The notes under the pieces were generated by a model, which saw nothing but the letters and a program-made list of their open reading frames with translations, was not told the origin of the DNA and ran no database searches. A DNA stretch of 10,692 nt from contig CALEWN010000375.1 in the NCBI GenBank assembly GCA_937925385.1, positions 1 to 10,692 on the forward strand, written 5' to 3'. The position numbers were made by a program, and so were the translations under genes. The DNA is from an uncultured Senegalimassilia sp. (GTDB lineage Bacteria; Actinomycetota; Coriobacteriia; Coriobacteriales; Eggerthellaceae). Numbering within the stretch: position 1 is the first letter of the stretch; the number at the start of each line of letters is the position of its first letter. Below are positions 1 through 6,903 of the stretch, one piece after another.

Positions 1-1563
1 GTTGCCGCCGCAACGGACGGCCTGGCCCTGAGCGGCTGCGGCAGCAGCTCCTCTTCCGAGGGCGGCAAGCCCAGCGGCTCCGCTGGCAACACCGGCGGCG
101 TGATCACCGCCGCTTGCAGCTACAAGAACGCTAACTACAACCCCATCGGCGCAAGCTCCGCTCTGATGCTGCCCGCTATCCAGCACTGCCTGGAGGGCCT
201 CTACGAGCTGGATTACTTCACCGGCGAGTCCAACGCAGCCCTGGCCGCCGGCGAGCCCGTCAAGGTCTCCGAGACCGAGTACGAGGTCGCTCTGCGCGAG
301 GGCGCCACGTTCTCCAACGGCGAGGCTGTGACCGCCGCCGACGTCGTGGCCGTCATCGAGGCCAACAAGGCCAACGCCACCTACAAGGACATGCTGTCCT
401 TCATCGACACCGTAGCCGCCAAGGACGACGCCACCGTGTCCTTCACGCTGGCCTACCCGTTCGTCGACAGCGACAAGCAGCTCAAAGAGCGCCTGTCCCT
501 GTGCCGTGTGTTCCCGGCCGCCGAAATCACCAAGGAGACCATGACCACCCCGCCGACCGGTTCCGGTGCATGGGCCTTCGGCGAGTGCAACGGAGAGGAC
601 GGCGGCGAGCTGAACTTCGTCCCGAACCCCAAGTACAACGGCCCGAAGCCGGCTTCCGCCGACGCCATGCAGTGGCTCGTGCGCGTTGACAACACCGCTC
701 GCGTGACCGCCCTGCAGGAGGGTACCGCCATCGCCGGCGAGAACATCCCGTTCTCCAACATCGACCAGCTGGTCGGCGCAGGCGTCACCGTCGACAGCGT
801 CGACAGCTACGGCATCGGCTTCCTGATGTTCAACTGCCAGAAGGAGCCCTTCAACGACAAGCGCGTCCGTCAGGCCTTCCACTACGCCATCGACTACGAC
901 AAGCTGATCAAAAACCAGCTGGGCGGCAACGCTGAGACGCTGACCTCCTACCTGCCGAAGGACAACCCGGCCTACCACGAGGCCTCCACGGTCTACAAGT
1001 ACGATCCCGAGAAGGCAAAGGCCCTGCTCAAGGAGGCCGGCCAGGAGAACCTCGAGGTCAAGCTGCTCGTCATCGACAACTGGATCAAGGACCTGTCCGC
1101 TCAGATCCAGCAGGACCTGCAGGCCGTCGGCATGAACGTCACGCTCGACGTGCAGGCTGCCCCCTACCCCACCATGGCCGCTTCCAAGACCGACGAGATC
1201 CTGCCCTTCGACGTGTTCCTGGCCCCCGGCGACGTCTCCTGCTTCGGCACGAACGCCGACGTGCATCTGGCTTGGTTCTACGGCGAGAACACCGACTGGT
1301 GCCAGGGCCGTTCCTGCTGGGCTAAGGCCGGCGACGGCAAGTGCCAGGAGTTCAACGAGTACCTCGACCAGGCTCGCAAGGCCACCGATGCCAAGACGCG
1401 CCAGGAGGCGTACAACAAGTGCTTCGACATCATCTCCGAGGAAGTGCCGCTGTACCCGCTGTTCCACAAGAAGGTCGTCACCGGCTACTGGGCCGGCCTC
1501 ATCGAAGGCTTCGAGCCCAGCCCGACCACCGGCCTGTACTTCCAGAACGCGAAGCTGAAGTAA
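1..1563 (+). CDS. ABC transporter solute-binding lipoprotein (family 5), 5'-partial; probable sialic acid binding protein
   Basis: Extracytoplasmic receptor of a peptide-type (SBP_bac_5) ABC transporter; the adjoining catabolic genes suggest the ligand is N-acetylneuraminate. The frame is open from base 1 and gives 520 visible residues, so the true start lies upstream. Visible residues 10-13 read LSGC, a good lipobox, with the lipidated Cys at bases 37-39, followed by a Ser/Gly-rich linker (residues 14-33). The GTG at base 100 lies after this linker and is not a credible start. The family hallmark LREGATFSNGEAVTAADVV follows near residue 100, and the C-terminus has the usual VPLYPLFHKK stretch. 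The length fits the family (about 500-550 residues). Two tandem TAA stops precede an intrinsic terminator. Codons are strongly biased to a few G/C-ending ones, as in an abundant protein. Family is sure; ligand is inferred. Confidence 0.93.
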   Translation, partial: VAAATDGLALSGCGSSSSSEGGKPSGSAGNTGGVITAACSYKNANYNPIGASSALMLPAIQHCLEGLYELDYFTGESNAALAAGEPVKVSETEYEVALREGATFSNGEAVTAADVVAVIEANKANATYKDMLSFIDTVAAKDDATVSFTLAYPFVDSDKQLKERLSLCRVFPAAEITKETMTTPPTGSGAWAFGECNGEDGGELNFVPNPKYNGPKPASADAMQWLVRVDNTARVTALQEGTAIAGENIPFSNIDQLVGAGVTVDSVDSYGIGFLMFNCQKEPFNDKRVRQAFHYAIDYDKLIKNQLGGNAETLTSYLPKDNPAYHEASTVYKYDPEKAKALLKEAGQENLEVKLLVIDNWIKDLSAQIQQDLQAVGMNVTLDVQAAPYPTMAASKTDEILPFDVFLAPGDVSCFGTNADVHLAWFYGENTDWCQGRSCWAKAGDGKCQEFNEYLDQARKATDAKTRQEAYNKCFDIISEEVPLYPLFHKKVVTGYWAGLIEGFEPSPTTGLYFQNAKLK

Positions 1564-1591
1564 TAACCGCCAGGTTATAGGCTGCAACCGG

Positions 1592-1627
1592 AAAGCCCGC
1601 CTCATTGCGAGGTGGGCTTTCTTTGCG
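1592..1627 (+). terminator. Intrinsic terminator after the binding-protein gene
   Basis: Arms 1592-1603 (AAAGCCCGCCTC) and 1609-1620 (GAGGTGGGCTTT) form a 12-bp stem with one G-U wobble and a 5-nt loop, followed by a T-rich tail (CTTTG). It starts about 28 bases after the tandem stops. It would separate the binding-protein transcript from the downstream hydrolase and permeases, a common way to make receptor in excess over membrane subunits. Confidence 0.85.
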
Positions 1628-1629
1628 TC

Positions 1630-1659
1630 TTGACCCCATATGCGCATGAAGCGTATACC
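1630..1659 (+). promoter_or_regulatory. Candidate sigma-70-type promoter for the GDSL hydrolase
   Basis: TTGACC at 1630-1635 and TATACC at 1654-1659 are separated by 18 bp, immediately after the terminator and about 40 bases before the hydrolase ATG. The spacer carries an 8-bp palindrome, ATGCGCAT (1640-1647). The hexamers are good but not perfect; the evidence is pattern and position only. Confidence 0.45.
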
Positions 1660-1697
1660 ATGTTCACGTCAATTCGATTTAGGGGGGTTATCACCGC

Positions 1698-2600
1698 ATG
1701 ACACGTTTGTTTTCCGTATACGGAGACTCCATCAGCTCCTTCGAGGGCATCCTGCCGCAAGGTTGGCGCGTGTTCTTTGAAGGCGAGCAGCTTGAGCTCA
1801 CCGGCGTGAAGACGCCGCACGACACCTGGTGGGGCCAGGTCATCGATCACTTCGGCGGACAGTTCCTGGCCAACGCGTCCTGGTCGGGCTGCGTGGTGGA
1901 GGGCCGCGACTTCCCTGTGGGCGCCTCAGCCGAGCGCATCGAGCACCTGCAGGCCGACGGACGTACCCCCGATGACATCCTCGTGCATATCGGCATCAAC
2001 GATTATGGCTGGGGCTCGGGGTACGCGCAGATCTGCGCGGCAACGCCTTCCGCACCGCCGAAGCTTGCGGCAGAGTGCCCCGACCATGGCAAAGTGGCAG
2101 GCATGGCCCCCGAAGGCACTCTTGCCAACTTCGAGGAATCCTTCCGCCGTATGCTGGCCACCATGCACGCTCAATACCCGAACGCCCGCATCTGGGTCTC
2201 CACGCTGCTGCCCGGACGCGTGAAGGGCGCGCATCGCCCCACGTCCCCGCGTTGGTTCCGCGGCATCTGCGTCGACGAGTACAACAAGATCATCCGCACC
2301 GCCGCCAACGACGCCGACAACTGCTATCTCGTGGACATGCAGGCGTTCGGCTACGACTACGACGCCATCGACGGAACCCACCCCACCGCGCTGGGCATGA
2401 AGCAGATGGCTTGCATGTTCATCCGCGGCATGGAGCAGGCCGACCCCAAGCTGCCGCGCACCCCTTACGAGGGGCACGATCTGTTCCCCGACGAAATGCG
2501 AAGCGCCGAGTTCTGCACCAAGCCCTGCGTCGGCTGCGAATACGCGCGCGGCACCGGAAACAACTGGTGGCACGTCTGCGAGAAGCAACTCGCTGATTAG
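1698..2600 (+). CDS. SGNH/GDSL-family hydrolase with C-terminal cysteine cluster; possible sialate O-acetylesterase
   Basis: A 300-residue SGNH hydrolase, a family of serine esterases and acetylhydrolases. Block I is GDSIS (residues 9-13, nucleophile Ser11); block II falls at NASWSG (59-64); block III is GIND (99-102, oxyanion Asn101); block V is DGTH (Asp225, His228). All catalytic positions are present. There is no signal peptide or membrane segment, so it should act in the cytoplasm. The ATG at 1698 has AGGGGGG ten bases upstream. Past the catalytic core, residues 273-294 hold Cys273, Cys277, Cys280 and Cys294 (CX3CX2CX13C), unusual for this fold. It sits between the binding protein and the permeases of a sialic acid locus, so deacetylation of imported O-acetylated sialate is a reasonable guess. 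Another ester or a lipid substrate cannot be excluded. Family is sure; substrate is not. Confidence 0.9.
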   Translation: MTRLFSVYGDSISSFEGILPQGWRVFFEGEQLELTGVKTPHDTWWGQVIDHFGGQFLANASWSGCVVEGRDFPVGASAERIEHLQADGRTPDDILVHIGINDYGWGSGYAQICAATPSAPPKLAAECPDHGKVAGMAPEGTLANFEESFRRMLATMHAQYPNARIWVSTLLPGRVKGAHRPTSPRWFRGICVDEYNKIIRTAANDADNCYLVDMQAFGYDYDAIDGTHPTALGMKQMACMFIRGMEQADPKLPRTPYEGHDLFPDEMRSAEFCTKPCVGCEYARGTGNNWWHVCEKQLAD

Positions 2601-2621
2601 TTATCCTATTTCGCCGTTTAT

Positions 2622-2651
2622 CTGCGAAGAAATCTTGCAAATCGGTATAAT
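2622..2651 (+). promoter_or_regulatory. Candidate promoter of the permease/ATPase operon
   Basis: A consensus -10 box TATAAT lies at 2646-2651. The best -35 match is weak (CTGCGA at 2622-2627, 18-bp spacer). The predicted transcription start falls near 2658, at the left arm of an inverted repeat. The region is AT-richer than its surroundings and noncoding. A perfect -10 with a poor -35 would fit an activator-dependent or extended promoter, but this rests on sequence alone. Confidence 0.5.
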
Positions 2652-2657
2652 GTGGAA

Positions 2658-2694
2658 GGTTTGCCAGCCTGCGTGAACTGAACGATGGCAAACC
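2658..2694. promoter_or_regulatory. Perfect inverted repeat at the predicted transcription start (operator or 5'-UTR hairpin)
   Basis: GGTTTGCCA (2658-2666) and TGGCAAACC (2686-2694) form a perfect 9-bp inverted repeat with a 19-nt spacer. It starts about seven bases after the -10 box, so it is either a repressor site over the start point or a hairpin at the 5' end of the transcript. The half-site TGGCAAAC recurs upstream of the minus-strand aldolase gene (9865-9872), hinting at a shared regulator. Confidence 0.5.
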
Positions 2695-2742
2695 ATGTAA
2701 CGTAAGCATGCTCTTATGAGCCTACAGAAAGGAGGGGATCGA

Positions 2743-3699
2743 GTGAACAACCTGCTTCGATTGATCGGCAATCGCCTGCTTTGGCTGCCCATCATGGTGT
2801 TCGGTGTCACCGTTCTCGTCTTCTTCCTGATGTCGCTTTCGCCTATCGACCCCGCCTTCTCGGCGCTTGGCGAAAACGCGTCACCCGACCAGTTGGAGGC
2901 CTACCGCGTCGAGCACGGCCTCAACGATCCGTTGATCGTACGCTACGGCGACTACATGGCCGGCTTCTTCCATGGCGACCTGGGCACGTTCGGTCCCTCG
3001 AACCAGTCCGTGTCCGCTCGCATCGCCACCGCGCTGCCCATCACGCTGCAGCTCGGCTTCTTCGGCTTCATCATCGCCATCGTCGCCAGCGCCATCCTCG
3101 GCGTCGTGTCCGCCCTGTATCGCGACCGCTGGCCCGACCAGATCATCCGCATCTTCTCCATCGCCTGCATCGCTACGCCGTCGTTCTGGCTGTCGGTGCT
3201 GTTCATCCTGCTGTTCTCCTCCACGCTGCACCTGCTGCCGGCCTCCGGCCCCCTGCCTGCGTTCACGGCAGATCCCGGCGGATGGCTTGCGCGCATGGCA
3301 ATGCCCGGCATCGCCCTTGCCGTTCCGCTGACCGGCCAGATGACGCGCATCATCCGCACGTCCATGGTCGAGGAGCTTGACAAGGACTACGTGCGCACCG
3401 CCCGCGGCTTCGGCATCCCCTACGGCACCGTCGTCGCCCGTAACGTGCTGCGCAACGCCCTGATCACGCCCGTCACCGTGCTAGGCCTGAAGTTCGGCTA
3501 CATGATCGGCGGTGCCGTGGTCCTCGAGGTCATCTTCGCCCTTCCGGGCATGGGCATGGCCATCGTCTCCGGCGTTACCTCGAATTACGTCATGTTGGTT
3601 CAGGGTGTCGTTCTCGTCGTCGCCATCACGTTCATCATCGTGAACGTCATCGTCGACATGCTCTACATCCTTATCGATCCGCGAATTAGGACGGTGTAG
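2743..3699 (+). CDS. ABC transporter permease, DppB/OppB type
   Basis: Inner-membrane permease, 318 residues, of the peptide/nickel/sialate ABC class; it pairs with the permease half of the next gene. The GTG at 2743 is chosen because AAAGGAGG (2728-2735) sits seven bases before it. An in-frame ATG at 2716 would place that perfect Shine-Dalgarno inside the coding region. Membrane segments fall near residues 11-31, 99-124, 135-161, 247-266 and 284-311. The cytoplasmic EAA loop is DYVRTARGFG (215-224), and the chain ends in the typical DPRIR. The next gene begins three bases after the stop, so the two are co-transcribed and probably translationally coupled. By position it matches the SatB-type subunit of sialic acid ABC transporters; a peptide substrate cannot be ruled out from sequence. 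Confidence 0.93.
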   Translation: MNNLLRLIGNRLLWLPIMVFGVTVLVFFLMSLSPIDPAFSALGENASPDQLEAYRVEHGLNDPLIVRYGDYMAGFFHGDLGTFGPSNQSVSARIATALPITLQLGFFGFIIAIVASAILGVVSALYRDRWPDQIIRIFSIACIATPSFWLSVLFILLFSSTLHLLPASGPLPAFTADPGGWLARMAMPGIALAVPLTGQMTRIIRTSMVEELDKDYVRTARGFGIPYGTVVARNVLRNALITPVTVLGLKFGYMIGGAVVLEVIFALPGMGMAIVSGVTSNYVMLVQGVVLVVAITFIIVNVIVDMLYILIDPRIRTV

Positions 3700-3702
3700 A
3701 GT

Positions 3703-5724
3703 ATGGTTCAACTTCGTGGCGGCCTCACCAAGAAGATGGAGGACGGCGCCGGCAAGGTCCGCTTCCGTCGCTGGAAGAACATGACCATCGGCGCGCGTAT
3801 CTCGCTGGTCATCCTCATCGCTATCATCGTAGTGGCCGCGCTGGCCGACTTCATCGCGCCCTACAGCCCATACGAGATCTTCACCTCGTTCTGCGCGCCT
3901 GATTCCGCGCACCTGTTCGGCACCGACGACAAGGGCCGCGACGTGCTGTCGCGCATGATGTACGGCGCGCGCTACTCGCTCATCATCGGCCTGGGCGCCA
4001 CGGCGTTCGCGCTCATCTGCGGCTCCATCATAGGCGCCATCGCCGCCGTGTCGCGCAAGTGGGTGTCGGAAGTCATCATGCGCGTCCTCGACGTGGTCAT
4101 GTCCTTCCCCGGCATCGCCCTGGCCGCCACGTTCGTCATCGCGTTCGGCAGCTCGGTGCCCTCGCTCATCTTCGCCATCGGCTTCCTTTACATTCCGCAG
4201 ATCGCGCGTATCGTGCGCGCCAACGTGGTGAGCGAGTACAACCAGGATTACGTGCGCGCCGTCGTCGTCTCCGGCGCCCGCGCCCCGTGGATCCTGTGGA
4301 AGCACGTCGTGCGCAATTGCGTGGCTCCCGTCCTCGTGTTCACCATCGTGCTCGTGGCCGACGCCATCGTGTTCGAGGCCTCCCTTGCCTTCATCAGCGC
4401 CGGTATTCCCGAGCCCACCCCCACCTGGGGCAACATCCTGGCCGACGCCCGTAACGGCGTGCTGGCCGGCCGTTGGTGGCAGGCGCTGTTCCCCGGCATC
4501 ATGATCATGCTTACCGTTCTGTGCCTCAACATCGTCTCCGAGGGCATCACCGACGCCATCGCCGCGCCGAAGAGCGCCGTGAAGGTCGACGAGAACGACC
4601 TGAACAAGGACCGAGAGGCCGACCGCATGGTCGCCGACCCGACGCTGGCCTACGCCGCTCAGGCCGACATGCTCAACAAGCGCCTGGCCGCCCTTAAGGA
4701 AGCCGAGCTTACGCGCACCGACCGCTTCGAGGCCCGCACCGACGTGCCGCCCATCCTGGAAGTCAAGGACCTGTGCATCAAGTTCCCCCGTCATGGCGAT
4801 GTGAACGTGGTCGACCATGTCAGCTTCGTGGTGCGCCCGCGCCAGACCATGGGCCTTGTGGGCGAGTCCGGCTGCGGCAAGTCCATCACCAGCCTGGCCA
4901 TCATGGGCCTGCTGGACAAGAAGGCCGAGATCTCCGGCGAGATCATGTACGACGGCAAGAACCTGCTCAACCTCTCCGACAAGGAGATGAACGAGCTGCG
5001 CGGCCGCGAGATCGCCATGGTCTACCAGGACGCCCTGTCCTCGCTCAACCCCTCCATGCTCATCCGCTCTCAGATGAAGCAGCTGACCAAACGTGGCGGC
5101 ACCCGTTCCGCCGAGGAGCTGCTCGAGCTGGTCGGCCTGGACCCGAAGCGCACGCTGGATTCCTATCCCCACGAGCTCTCCGGCGGCCAGCGCCAGCGCG
5201 TGCTCATCGCCATGGCCCTGACGCGCGACCCCAAGCTGGTCATCGCCGACGAGCCCACCACCGCCCTTGACGTGACGGTCCAGAAGCAGGTCATCGACCT
5301 GCTGAACAAGCTGCAGCACGAGCTTGGCTTCGCCATGGTGTTCGTGAGCCACGACCTGGCGCTCGTTGCCGAGGTCGCCAACTCCATCACCGTCATGTAC
5401 GCTGGCCAGGTTGTGGAACAGGGCCCGGTGAAGGAGATCCTCACCAACCCCATCCACGAGTACACGCGCGGCCTGCTCGGCTCCGTTCTGTCAATCGAGG
5501 CCGGCGGCGCACGCCTGCATCAGGTTCCCGGCTCGGTGCCTTCGCCGAAGGACTTCCCCGAAGGCGACCGCTTCCGTCCGCGCTCCAGCCATCCGGACAA
5601 GACGTCGAACGTGCGGCCCATGCTCAAGCGCGTGGCGAATTCCGACCACTATTACGCCGAGCTGCCTGACAGCGAGCTGAAGCGCATCGGCGTCAAGCCT
5701 TATCTCACGGGAGGTGCGAACTAA
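3703..5724 (+). CDS. Fused ABC permease-ATPase (DppC-type permease plus OppD-type ATPase)
   Basis: One 673-residue chain combines two subunits. Residues 1-288 are a DppC-type permease (first membrane segment about 33-50; LFGTDDKGRDVLSR at 71-84; EAA loop around 179-205). A charged linker (289-350) leads to an OppD-type ATPase with Walker A GESGCGKS (387-394), Q-loop Gln442, signature LSGGQ (492-496), Walker B Asp516/Glu517 and H-loop His550. The oligopeptide C-terminal domain follows NPIHEYTRGLL, but Ser628 stands where family members often have a cysteine (RFRPRS instead of PRC). The length equals the sum of the two separate proteins and no internal stop occurs. A permease-ATPase fusion is, as I recall, the SatC arrangement of the Haemophilus ducreyi sialic acid transporter. 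Its stop overlaps the next ATG by one base. Confidence 0.93.
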   Translation: MVQLRGGLTKKMEDGAGKVRFRRWKNMTIGARISLVILIAIIVVAALADFIAPYSPYEIFTSFCAPDSAHLFGTDDKGRDVLSRMMYGARYSLIIGLGATAFALICGSIIGAIAAVSRKWVSEVIMRVLDVVMSFPGIALAATFVIAFGSSVPSLIFAIGFLYIPQIARIVRANVVSEYNQDYVRAVVVSGARAPWILWKHVVRNCVAPVLVFTIVLVADAIVFEASLAFISAGIPEPTPTWGNILADARNGVLAGRWWQALFPGIMIMLTVLCLNIVSEGITDAIAAPKSAVKVDENDLNKDREADRMVADPTLAYAAQADMLNKRLAALKEAELTRTDRFEARTDVPPILEVKDLCIKFPRHGDVNVVDHVSFVVRPRQTMGLVGESGCGKSITSLAIMGLLDKKAEISGEIMYDGKNLLNLSDKEMNELRGREIAMVYQDALSSLNPSMLIRSQMKQLTKRGGTRSAEELLELVGLDPKRTLDSYPHELSGGQRQRVLIAMALTRDPKLVIADEPTTALDVTVQKQVIDLLNKLQHELGFAMVFVSHDLALVAEVANSITVMYAGQVVEQGPVKEILTNPIHEYTRGLLGSVLSIEAGGARLHQVPGSVPSPKDFPEGDRFRPRSSHPDKTSNVRPMLKRVANSDHYYAELPDSELKRIGVKPYLTGGAN

Positions 5725-6572
5725 TGGCCGAAGCAACCAACAGTGCAGCCGTCGCCAACAACGACGAGCAGACGCCTATCATCTTCCTTGATGATATCCA
5801 CGTGGTGTTCAAGACGCGTACCGGCTCCCTGCTGCACCCCAACAAGGTCCACGCCGTCAACGGCCTGTCCCTGAAGCTCATGCCGGGCCAGACCATCGGC
5901 ATCGTCGGCGAGTCCGGCTGCGGCAAGTCCACTACGGCCAACGTCATGTGCGGCCTGCAGACCCCCACGTCCGGTCATGTGTACTTCAAGGGCACCGATG
6001 TCACGAAGCGCTCCGCAGCGCAGCGCAAGATTATCGGCCGCGTGATCTCCGTCGTGTTCCAGGACCCGGCAACGGCTCTGAATGCGCGCATGACCGTCCG
6101 CGAGCAGCTTATGGACCCCATGATCGTGCACAAGGTGGGCGACGCGAAGTCCCGCGAGGCCCGCGTGCGCGAGCTCATCGAGATGGTGGGCCTTCCCAAC
6201 AGCGTCCTTGAGGCGCTGCCCGGCCAGATGTCCGGCGGCCAGCGTCAGCGCGTGGCAATCGCCCGTGCGCTGTCCCTGAAGCCCGATGCCATCATCGCCG
6301 ACGAGCCCACCTCGGCACTCGACGTGTCCGTGCGCGCCCAGATCCTCAACCTGCTGATGGATCTGAAGAAGGAGCTCAACCTTGCCATGGTGTTCATCAG
6401 CCATGACATCCAGACGGTGCGTTACATCTCCGACCAGATCATCGTCATGAACCATGGTCAGGCCGTTGAGCGCGGCACCGCCGAGCAGATTTTCAACAAC
6501 CCCAAGGACGACTATACGCGCCTGCTCCTGGGTGCCGCCCCGTCCCTGCTCCATCCCGACCTGGGCAAGTAG
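5724..6572 (+). CDS. ABC transporter ATP-binding protein, DppF/OppF type
   Basis: Second ATPase of the importer, 282 residues. Walker A is GESGCGKST (62-70), Q-loop Gln113, signature MSGGQ (169-173), Walker B IIADEP with Asp193/Glu194, and H-loop His227. All catalytic motifs are intact, so both ATP sites of the transporter look competent. The chain ends soon after DDYTRLLLG, so it lacks most of the C-terminal oligopeptide domain that longer DppF/OppF proteins carry. The ATG shares one base with the preceding stop (TAATG), and GGGAGG (5709-5714) lies inside the upstream gene, which indicates translational coupling. A strong terminator begins about 30 bases downstream, closing the operon. It corresponds to the SatD position in Sat-type sialic acid transporters. 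Confidence 0.93.
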   Translation: MAEATNSAAVANNDEQTPIIFLDDIHVVFKTRTGSLLHPNKVHAVNGLSLKLMPGQTIGIVGESGCGKSTTANVMCGLQTPTSGHVYFKGTDVTKRSAAQRKIIGRVISVVFQDPATALNARMTVREQLMDPMIVHKVGDAKSREARVRELIEMVGLPNSVLEALPGQMSGGQRQRVAIARALSLKPDAIIADEPTSALDVSVRAQILNLLMDLKKELNLAMVFISHDIQTVRYISDQIIVMNHGQAVERGTAEQIFNNPKDDYTRLLLGAAPSLLHPDLGK

Positions 6573-6603
6573 CCTTACGGCCAGCTAACCTAAAGGGAAA
6601 CGC

Positions 6604-6648
6604 AATCGCCCCCGCCGCTCGCAAGAGCAGCGGGGGCGATTTTCATTT
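6604..6648 (+). terminator. Strong intrinsic terminator of the transporter operon
   Basis: Arms 6604-6620 and 6625-6641 form a 17-bp stem with a single C-A mismatch, closed by a GCAA (GNRA) tetraloop (6621-6624) and followed by TTCATTT. It begins 31 bases after the last ATPase gene stop. Confidence 0.93.
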
Positions 6649-6723
6649 GGTTAGATTTCAGAAGCAATAACGTATAACTTGGGAAGCCCTTGTTATCGGC
6701 GAACCAACAATCCGATTAACACA

Positions 6724-6841
6724 GATGAGCCCTTGCTCGGTACCTCATAAAGCGAGTTCAGCAGCGACTGGAACAGTTCAGTGGACTATCCCACCGAGCG
6801 AGGACTGTCTGAGCGACTGGGGTACCGAGCAAGGGCTCATC
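6724..6841. repeat. 118-bp element bounded by a perfect 21-bp inverted repeat
   Basis: Bases 6724-6744 (starting GATGAGCCCTTG) are the exact reverse complement of 6821-6841 (ending AAGGGCTCATC). The 76-bp interior has further short complementarities: ACAGT (6773-6777) with ACTGT (6803-6807), and GTGG (6781-6784) with CCAC (6791-6794). It also has a direct repeat, AGCGACTGG, at 6763-6771 and 6812-6820. Transcribed from either strand it would fold into a long branched hairpin. No T-run follows either arm, so it is not a simple terminator. It could be a small palindromic repeat family, a MITE-like remnant or a structured RNA. I see no clear target-site duplication. Confidence 0.75.
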
Positions 6842-6847
6842 GAACGG

Positions 6848-6885
6848 GACAAAGAGAAGCCCCGACCAACATAGGCCGGGGCTTC
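6848..6885 (-). terminator. Intrinsic terminator after nanE
   Basis: Read on the minus strand, GAAGCCCCGGCC and GGTCGGGGCTTC (plus-strand positions 6874-6885 and 6856-6867) form a 12-bp stem with one wobble and a 6-nt loop, followed by a short T-rich tail (TCTTTG). It starts 18 bases after the nanE stop. The T-tract is modest but position and stem are convincing. Confidence 0.75.
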
Positions 6886-6903
6886 CGGTGGGACTGCTAA
6901 AAC

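Larger units (their letters stand above)
6573..6903. other. Convergent intergenic region without a gene
   Basis: This 331-bp stretch separates the plus-strand transporter operon from the minus-strand catabolic genes. I see no credible coding region with a ribosome site. It holds, left to right, the plus-strand terminator (6604-6648), an imperfect palindrome with arms ATAAC (6674-6678) and GTTAT (6692-6696) around GGG/CCC, the 118-bp inverted-repeat element (6724-6841), and the minus-strand terminator (6848-6885). Confidence 0.8.

Noticed and set aside
3481..5457. Very long open frame (about 650 codons) antisense to the permease and fused permease-ATPase genes
   Set aside because: Its composition is His/Asp/Gly/Val-rich low-complexity sequence typical of the complement of GC-rich genes. 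It has no recognisable domain, and the plus-strand genes have full family motifs.
5721..6554. Open frame antisense to the second ATPase gene
   Set aside because: Same GC-driven shadow pattern; the ATPase on the plus strand has every catalytic motif.
6724..6841. T-box or other known riboswitch in the large inverted repeat
   Set aside because: A GGTACC-type motif is present, but the T-box core (AGGGTGGNACCGCG) is absent, and the element lies downstream of convergent genes rather than in a leader.
6724..6841. Insertion sequence with terminal repeats
   Set aside because: There is no transposase and no clear target-site duplication at the edges, and 118 bp is too short; only a MITE-like remnant remains possible.
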